DNA from: Inia geoffrensis
Taxonomy: Eukaryota > Chordata > Mammalia > Artiodactyla > Iniidae
Direction: 5' to 3'
Length of the DNA: 64,000 bases
Assembly: GCA_036417435.1 (NCBI GenBank)
Contig: CM070905.1
Coordinates: 26,389,592-26,453,591, forward strand
Shown here: piece by piece, positions 57,127-64,000 of the stretch
How positions within the stretch are numbered: position 1 is the stretch's first letter
Layout of the letters: the number at the start of each line of letters is the position of its first letter
Program-made: the position numbers and the translations under genes
The notes under the pieces: model-generated
Seen by the model: the letters and a program-made list of their open reading frames with translations, nothing else
Databases searched by the model: none
What the model was told of the DNA's origin: nothing

Positions 57127-60100
57127 GGTTCCACATATAAGCGTTAATATACAATATTTGTTTTTCTCTTTCTGACTTACTTCACTCTATATGACGGTCT
57201 CTAGGTCCATCCACATCTCTACAAATGACCCAGTTTTGTTCCTTTTTATAGCTGAGTAATATTCCATTGTATATATGTACCACATCTTCTTTATCCATTC
57301 GTCTGTCGATAGGCATTTAGGTTGCTTCCATGACCTGGCTATGGTAAATAGTGCTGCAATGAATATTGGGGTGCATGTTTTTGAATTATGGTTTTCTCAG
57401 GGTATATGCCCAGTAGTGGGATTGCTGGGTCATATAGTAGTTCTATTTTCAGTTTTTTAAGGAACCTCCATACTGTTCTCCATAGTAGCTGTATCAATAT
57501 ACATTCCCACCAACAGTGCAAGAGGGTTCCCTTTTCCGCACACCCTCTCCAGCATTTGTTGTTTGTAGATTTTCTGATGATTCCCATTCTAACTGGTGTG
57601 AGATGTTACCTCATTGTAGTTTTGATTTGCATTTCCCTAATAATTAGTGATGTTGAGCACCTTTTCATGTGCTTCATGGCCATCTGTATGTCTTCACTGG
57701 AGAAATGTCTATTTAGGCTTTCTGCCCATTTTTTGATTGGGTTGTTTGTTTCTTTAATATTGAGCTGCATGAACTGGTTGTATACTTTGGAGATTAATCC
57801 TTTGTCCTTTGATTCATTTGCAAATATTTTCTCCCATTCTGAGGGTTGTCTTTTGGTACCATTTGTAGTTTCCTTTGCTTTGCAAAAGATTTTAAGTTTC
57901 ATTAAGTCCCATTTGTTTATTTTTGTTTTTATTTCCATTTCTCTACGAGGTGGATCAAAGAAGATCTTGCTGTGATTTATGTCAAAGAGTGTTCTGCCTA
58001 TGTTTTCCTCTAAGAGTTTTATAGTGTCCAGTCTTACATTTAGGTCTCTAATGAATTTTGAGTTTTTTTTGTGTGTATGGTGTTGGGGAGTGTTCTAATT
58101 TCATACTTTTACATGTACCTGTCCAGTTTTCCCAGCACCACTTATTGAAGAGACTGTCTTTTCTCCATTGTATATCCTTGCCTCCTTAATCATAGATTGG
58201 TTGACCATAGGTGTGTGGGTTTATCTCTGGGCTTTCTATCCTGTTCCACTAATCTATATTTCTATTTTTGTGCCAGTACCAAACTGTCTTGATTAATGTA
58301 GCTTTGTAATATAGTCTGAAATCAGGGATCCTGATTCCTCCAGCTCCATCTTTCTTTCTCAGGTTTGCTTTGGCTCTTCAGGGTATTTTGTGTTTCCATG
58401 CAAACTGTGAAATTTTTTGTTCTAGTTCTGTGAAAAATGCCATTGGTAGTTTGATAGGGATTGCACTGAATCTGTAGATCGCTTTGGGTACTAGTGATTT
58501 TGACAGTATTGATTCTTCCAATCCAAGACCATGGTAAATCTCTCCATCTATTTGTATCATCTTTAATTTCTTTCATCAGTGTCTTATAGTTTTTGGCATA
58601 CAGGTCTTTTGTTTCCCTAGGTAGGTTTATTCCTAGGTATTTTATTCTTTTTGTTGCAATGGTAAATGGGAGTGCTTCCTTAATTTCTCTTTCAGACTTT
58701 TCACTAGTGTATAGGAATGCAAGAGATTTCTGGGCATTAACTTTGTATCCTGCAACTTTACCAAATTCATCGGTTAGCTCTAGTAGTTTTCTGGTGGCGT
58801 CTTTAGGATTCTGTATGTATAGTACCCTGTCATCTGCAAACAGTGACAGTTTTACTTCTTCTTTTCCAATTTGTATTCCTTTTATTTCTTTTTCTTCTCT
58901 GGTCTCTGTGGGTAGGACTTCCAAAACTATGTTGAATAATAGTGGTGAGAATGGACATCCTTGTCTTGTTTCTGATCTTAGAGGAAATGCTTTCAGTTTT
59001 TCACCATTGAGAGTGATGTTGGCTTTGGGTTTGTCACATATGGCCTTTATGATGTTGAGGGAGGTTCCCTCCATGTCCACATTCTGGAGAGTTTTTATCA
59101 TAAACGGGTGTTGAATTTTGTCGAAAGCTTTTTCTGCATCTATTGAGATGATCATATCGTTTTTATTCTTCAATTTGTTAATATGGTGTATCACATTGAT
59201 TGATTTGCATATATTGAAGAATTCTTGCATCCTTGGGATAAATCCCACTTGATCATGGTGTATGATCCTTTTAATGTGTTGCTGGATTCTGTTTGCTAGT
59301 ACTTTGTTGAGTATTTTTGCATCTATATTCATCAGTGATATTGGTCTGTAATTTTCTACTTTTGCAGTATCTTTGTCTGGTTCTTGTATCAGGGTGATGG
59401 TGGACTCACAGAATGAGTTGGGAGTGTTCCTTCCTCTGCAATTTTTTGGAAGAGGTTGAGAAGGATGGGTGTTAGCTCTTCTCTAAATGTTTGATAGAAT
59501 TCACCCGTGAAGCCACCTGGTCCTGGACTTCTGTTTGTTGGAAGATTTTTAATCACAGTTTCAATTTCATTACTTGTGCTTGGTCTGTTCACATTTTCTA
59601 TTTCTTCCTGGTTCAGTCTTGGAAGGTTATACCTTTCTAAGAATTTTTCCATTTCTTCCACGTTGTCCATTTTATTGGCATAAAGTTGCTTGTAGCAGGC
59701 TCTTAGGATGCTTTGTATTTCTGCAGTGTTGGTTGTAACTTCTCTGTTTTCATTTCTACTATTATTGATTTGAGTCTTCTCCCTCTTTTTCTTTTTTCTT
59801 TTCTTTTTTTTTTTTTCTGCAGTATTCACGCCTCTCACTGTTGTGGCCTCTCCCGTTGCGGAGCACAGGCTCTGGATGTGCAGGCTCAGTGGCCATGGCT
59901 CACGGGCCCAGCCGCTCCACAGCATGTGGGATCTTCCCGGACCAGGGCACGAACCCTCATCCCCTGCATTGGCAGGCAGACTCTCAACCACTTCGCCACC
60001 AGGGAACCCCCCCTCTTTTTCTTGATGAGTCTGGCTAATGGTTTATCAATTTTGTTTATCTTCTCAAAGAACCAGCTTTTAGTTTTATTGATCTTTGTTA

Positions 60101-61146
60101 TTGTTTTCTTTGTTTCTACTTCATTTATTTCTTATCTGATCTTTATGATTTCTTTCCTTCTGCTAACTTTGGGTTTTGTTTGTTCTTCTTTCTCATGTAA
60201 GGTTAAATTGCTTATTTGAGATTTTTCTTCTTCCTTGAGGTAGGCTTGTATTGCTATAAGCTTCCCTCTTAGAACTGCTTTTGCTGAATTCCATACGTTT
60301 TCGATCATCGTGTTTTCATTGTCATTTGTCTCTAGGTATCTTTTGATTTCTTCAGTGATCTTTTGGTTATTTAGTAGCATATTGTTTAGCCTCCATGTGT
60401 TTCTGTTTTTTACATTTTTTTTCCCCTGTAATTCATTTCTAATCTCATAGCATTGTGGTCAGAAAAGTTTCTTGATATGATTTCAATTTTCTTAAATTTA
60501 CTGAGGCTTGATTTGTGACCCAAGATGTGATCTATCCTGGAGAATGTTCCATGCACACTTGAGGAGAAAGTGTAATCTGCTGTTTTTGGATGGAATGTCC
60601 TATAAATATCAATTAAATCTGGTCTATCTTGTCTATTGTGTCAGTTAAAGCTTGTGTTTCCTTATTAATTTTCTGTTTGAATAATCTGTCCATTGGTGTA
60701 AGTGAGGTGTTAAAGTCCCCCACTATTACTGTGTTACTGTTTATTTCCTCTTTTATAACTGTTAGCAGTTGCCTTATGTATTGAGGTGCTCCTATGTTAG
60801 GTGCATATATATTTACAATTATTATCTCTTCTTCTTGGATTGATCCCTTGATCATTATGTCGTGTCCTTCCTTGTCTCTTGTAACATTCTTTATTTTAAA
60901 GTCTATTTTATCTGATATGAGTATTGCTATTCCAGCTTTCTTTTGATTTCCATTTGCATGGAATATCTTTTTCCATCCCCTCACTTTCTGTCTGTATGTG
61001 TCCCTAGGTCTGAAGTGGGTCTCTTGTAGACAGCACATATATGGGCCTTGTTTTTGTATCCATTCAGCGGGCCTGTGTCATTTGGTTGGAGCATTTAATC
61101 CATTTACGTTTAAGGTAATTACAGATATGTATGTTCCTATTACCAT
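57127..61146 (-). pseudogene. L1 ORF2 remnant (endonuclease, RT, Cys domain)
   Basis: Begins at ATG 61146-61144. A stop (TGA at 61080-61078) appears at about codon 23, at an Arg codon in related L1s, and a frameshift near 60615 breaks the endonuclease domain. Endonuclease landmarks are 'CCLQETHF', 'NIYAPN', 'VGDFNTSL' and a downstream 'SDH'. The RT domain is mostly open at 58322-59332 (336 codons) with '[19 protein letters not shown]' and 'FADD'. A further shift follows near 58400. The C-terminal zinc-knuckle-like C-X3-C-X7-H-X4-C (near 57500) is still visible. A CHR-2 SINE interrupts it at 59794-60010. Non-functional. Confidence 0.93.
59794..60010 (-). mobile_element. CHR-2 SINE nested in L1 ORF2
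   Basis: Antisense CHR-2 with a degenerate T-rich head (interrupted by C) and an end 'ccaccagggaacccc'. Perfect TSD 'ccctctttttctt' at 59781-59793 and 60011-60023, duplicating L1 sequence. It inserted after the L1 did, giving a relative date. Confidence 0.96.
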
Positions 61147-61204
61147 TTTCTTAACTGTAATGGGTTTGTTTTTGTAGGTCCTTTCCTTCTCTTGTGTTTC
61201 CCAC

Positions 61205-62141
61205 TTAGAGAAGTTCCTTTAGCATTTGTTGTAGATCTGATTTGGTGGTGCTGAATTCTCTTAGCTTTTGCTTGTCTGTAAAGCTTTTGATTTCTCCATC
61301 GAATCTGAATGAGATCCTTGTCGGGTAGAGTAATCTTGGTTGTAGGTTCTTCCCTTTCATCACTTTAAATGTGTCATGCCACTCCCTTCTGGCCTGCAGA
61401 GTTTCTGCTGAGAAACCAGCTGTTAACCTTACTGAAGTTCCCTTGTATGTTATTTGTTGTTTTTCCCTTGTTGCTTTCAATAATTTTTCTTGTCTTTAAT
61501 TTTTGTCACTTTGATTACTATGTGTGTGTTTCTTGGCGTGTTTCTCCTTGGGTTTATCCTGCCTGGGACTCTCTGCACTTCCTGGACTTGGGTGGCTATT
61601 TCCTTTCCCATGTCAGGAAAGTTTTCGATTATAATGTCTTCAAATATTTTCTCTAGTCCTTTCTCTCTCTCTTCTCCTTCTGGGACCCCTATAATGCAAA
61701 TGTTGGTGCGTTTAATGTCTCAGAGGTCTCTTAGGCTGTCTTCATTTCTTTTCATTCTTTTTTTCTTTATTCTATTCCATGGCAGTGAATTCCACTATTT
61801 TGTTTTCCTGTTCACTTATCCGTTCTTCTGCCTCAGTTATTCTGCGATTGATTCCTTCTAGTGTATTCTTCATTTCAGTTATTGTATTGTTCATCTCTGT
61901 TTGTTTGTTCTTTAATTCTTCTAGGTGTTTGTTCTTTAATTCTTGTAGGTCTTTGTTAAACATTTCTTGCATCTTCTTGATCTTTGCCTCCATTCTTTTT
62001 CTGAGGTCCTCCTGGATCATCTTCACTATCATTATTCTGAATTATTCCTTCTGGAAGGTTGCCCCTCTGCACTTCATTTAGCTGTTTTTCTGGGGTTTTA
62101 TCTTGTTCTTTCATCTGGTACACAGGCCTCTGCCTTTTCAT
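61205..62141 (-). pseudogene. L1 ORF1 remnant
   Basis: The ORF1 RNA-binding protein starts at ATG 62141 ('MKRQRPVYQMKEQDKTPEK'). A frameshift occurs near 62045, and the following coiled-coil segment (61772-62032, heptad-like 'MNNTITEMKNTLEGINRRI') ends in a stop. The C-terminal domain is open at 61205-61480 ('RREWHDTFKVMKGKNLQP', 'FRFDGEIKSF') and reaches the normal stop. A 58-bp spacer separates it from ORF2. Confidence 0.92.
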
Positions 62142-63052
62142 CTTGTCTATCTTTCTGTGAATGTCCTTTTTTTCCCCCGCAGGCTGCAGGATTGTAGTTC
62201 TTCTTGCTTCTGCTGTCTGCCCCCTGGTGGATGAGGCTATCTAAGAGTCTTCTGCATGTTTCCTGATGGGAGGGACTGGTGGTAGGCAGAGCTGGGTGTT
62301 GCTCTGGTGGACAGAGCTCAGTAAAACTTTAATCCACTTGTCTGCTGATGGATGGGGCTGGGTTCCCTCCCTGTTGGTTGTTTCGCCTGAGGCGACCCAA
62401 CATTGGAGCCTACCCATGCTCTTTGCTAGGGCTAATGGTGATCTCTGGGAGGGCTCATGCCAAGGAGTACTTCCCAGAACTTCCGCTGTCAGTGTCCTTG
62501 TCCTCACAGTGAGCCACAGCCACCCCCACCTCTGCAGGAGACCCTCCAACAACAGCAAGTAGATCTGGTTCAGTCTCCTATGGGGTCACCACTCCTTCCC
62601 CTGGGTCCTGATGCGCACACTACTTTGTGTCTGCCCTCCAAGAGTGGAGTCTCCATTTCCCCTAGTCCTGTCAAAGTCCTACAATCAAATCCTGCTAGCC
62701 TTCAAAGTCTGATTCTCTATGAATTCCTCCTCCTGTTGCCAGACCCCCAGGTTGGGGAGCCTGACATGGAGCTCAGAACCTTCACTCCAGTGGGTGGACT
62801 TCTGTGGTGTAAGTGTTCTCCAGCTTGTGAGTCACCCACCCAGCTATTATGGGATTTGATTTTATTGTGATTGCGACCCTCCTGCCGTCTCATTGTGGGT
62901 TCCCCTTTGTCTTTGGATGTGGGGTATTTTTTTGGTGAGTTCCAGTGTCTTCCTGTAAATGGTTGCTCAGCAGTTAGTTGTGATTCTGGTGCTCTCGCAA
63001 GAGGGAGTGAGAGCACGTCCTTCTACTCTGCCATCTTGCTACCTAATTCTAC
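62142..63052 (-). promoter_or_regulatory. L1 5' UTR (internal promoter region)
   Basis: About 910 bp of GC-richer sequence upstream of ORF1. Its first bases read 'ggtagcaagatggcagag' on the minus strand, the conserved L1 start that in related elements binds YY1-type factors. No tandem monomers seen. Long plus-strand frames (62266-62870) are antisense to this leader. Activity unknown. Confidence 0.85.
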
Positions 63053-63068
63053 CTTATGGGGCATTTTA

Positions 63069-63480
63069 ACTCTTTATATTATACACATGTATAAATGAGA
63101 AAAATAAAAATTAAATTAAAAATTTAAAACAATCTGAGAGTTATTTTATTTTTTTCCTTACTTAACACTACCTAGTAGTATAAAACTTTAATTGAATTAG
63201 TTAATCCTGTGATTCCATTTTATTTTGCAATCCCATTATACCTATCACTAAATTTTGTCAGCTTGCTCAATTTAAAGATGAGGGTTTATGTTTCACTGGA
63301 ATGCTTGTTTGCTAAATTTGCATGCAAACAGTTACACTGAAGACAGACAAAGAAATAAGGACTCACCATTTATTCCACTGAAAGTATTATTTTACCATAA
63401 AGTATGTGTAGGTTAACTCTGAAAAAATGCATTTGATTTTCCTTAAATTATTAAAAATTTCAAATAATGGAGTTGTTTTT
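63069..63480. other. Unassigned AT-rich intergenic sequence
   Basis: No gene or repeat recognised. Confidence 0.5.
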
Positions 63481-64000
63481 CTTAATAAACTGTGACTCTT
63501 AGAGAAGATGTTGTGGCAAAAGAAATTTTCCTCTACCTTCTAGGTTTCTCTGACTGGTCTAAGAATAAATTGACATGAGATAGATTAACAAGAGAAAACC
63601 AAACAAAAGTTTAATAACATGTATACCTGGGAGAAACCCCCAAAAAACTGAGTATCTTGCCAAAATGGTCAAAGTGAAACCCTCATCTTTAATACCATTC
63701 CCAGCTAAAGACAAAAGAGGATGTTGAGGGTGGAGAGAGTAACCAGGAAAAGCACAGTAAACAAGGGAGATTGTGATACAGATTTAAGTCATTGCCTACT
63801 CCACTGATGAGAGTTTCTAGAGTTTGGTCATATTCCTCTTCTAGGTATAGAGAGGGAGACATCCTCCTTACAAATGGAGACTTCTCTTACAAATGTAAAT
63901 GTTTCTAAAAAATGTTTCTTTAGGGTGGCAAATTCTGCTCCCCGACAAAGGTAAAAGAAGATAAATTAAATAAGAATAAAATATTACCATACCAAATCCT
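63481..64000. other. Possible old LTR-like repeat, family not assigned
   Basis: Segments 'gacatgagatagattaacaa', 'tttaataacatgtatacctg', 'gtcattgcctactccactga' and 'ctgctccccgacaaaggtaa' read like a middle-repetitive mammalian element. It runs to the window edge and has no clear termini. Confidence 0.3.

Larger units (their letters stand above)
56915..63052 (-). mobile_element. Full-length L1 LINE, antisense, with 16-bp TSD
   Basis: Complete L1 in antisense: 3' end with A-rich tail (56915 on), ORF2 remnant, short spacer, ORF1 remnant, and a 5' UTR whose start is the reverse complement of 'tctgccatcttgctac' near 63030. It is flanked by 'cttgtggggcatttta' at 56899-56914 and 'cttatggggcatttta' at 63053-63068, with one mismatch. 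Total is about 6.14 kb, or about 5.9 kb without the nested SINE, which is normal for L1. ORF1 and ORF2 both carry frameshifts and stops, so the copy is immobile. Confidence 0.95.

Noticed and set aside
57127..61146. Possibly active L1 reverse transcriptase
   Set aside because: Early stop in ORF2, frameshifts in the endonuclease and after the RT, a broken ORF1 and a SINE inside ORF2 make it inactive, despite a 336-codon open RT segment.
63481..64000. Named LTR family at the right edge
   Set aside because: The text feels repetitive but I could not fix a family, ends or TSD, and the window stops; kept only as an unassigned block.

Overview
This window is nuclear DNA from a mammal, most likely a cetacean (whale or dolphin). 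The main evidence is eight copies of a GC-rich, tRNA-derived SINE of the CHR-2 type. Each has a box A-like segment, a box B-like segment, a shared body of about 170-185 bases and a poly(A) tail. There is also one longer CHR-1-type SINE with an (AAAT)n tail, and a set of L1 3' ends of the kind seen in Cetartiodactyla. CHR SINEs occur in cetaceans, hippos and ruminants; abundant, fresh CHR-2 copies point to a cetacean, with hippo as the alternative. The species cannot be named from sequence alone.

I found no ordinary protein-coding gene, exon, tRNA, rRNA, known ncRNA or CRISPR array. The only recognisable cellular gene is a full-length processed copy of ribosomal protein P1 (RPLP1) at 36.2-36.7 kb on the minus strand. 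Its 114-codon frame is intact and it sits in a perfect 15-bp target-site duplication (TSD). The rest is intergenic or intronic DNA made of transposon insertions of several ages in AT-rich sequence that I cannot assign.

Layout. 0-6 kb: MIR SINEs, two L1 3' ends in opposite orientation, and an older L1 with a 5' inversion. 6.7-8.2 kb: an isolated GC-rich L1 5' UTR in antisense, with an internal repeat of about 231 bp. 11-14.6 kb: an old, decayed L1 with reverse-transcriptase remnants, and a second fragment. 15.7-28 kb: CHR-2 copies, MIRs, L2 fragments, an MLT1-type LTR and a small hAT element with a perfect 8-bp TSD. 31-32.7 kb: a mosaic of old L1 pieces. 36.1-40.8 kb: a dense cluster of young LINE-mediated insertions (RPLP1, three L1 3' ends, two CHR-2, one CHR-1), several with unusual junctions. 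42-56.5 kb: CHR-2 copies, a second MLT1 LTR, other LTR-like repeats, a MER5-like piece and a 200-bp terminal-inverted-repeat element. 56.9-63.1 kb: an essentially full-length antisense L1 (5' UTR, ORF1, ORF2, 3' end) in a 16-bp TSD, with a CHR-2 SINE nested in ORF2. Both of its frames are broken.

I see no undescribed multi-gene system. The items most worth following up are insertion-mechanism oddities: a CHR-1 copy carrying a 22-bp 3' extension that ends in a Pol III terminator, an L1 fragment flanked by a 70-bp duplication, and an L1 with a 22-bp micro-inversion at its 5' end. The intact RPLP1 retrocopy is also worth checking. Repeat family names come from recognition of remembered consensus features, not from a database search, and most repeat edges without a stated TSD are approximate.
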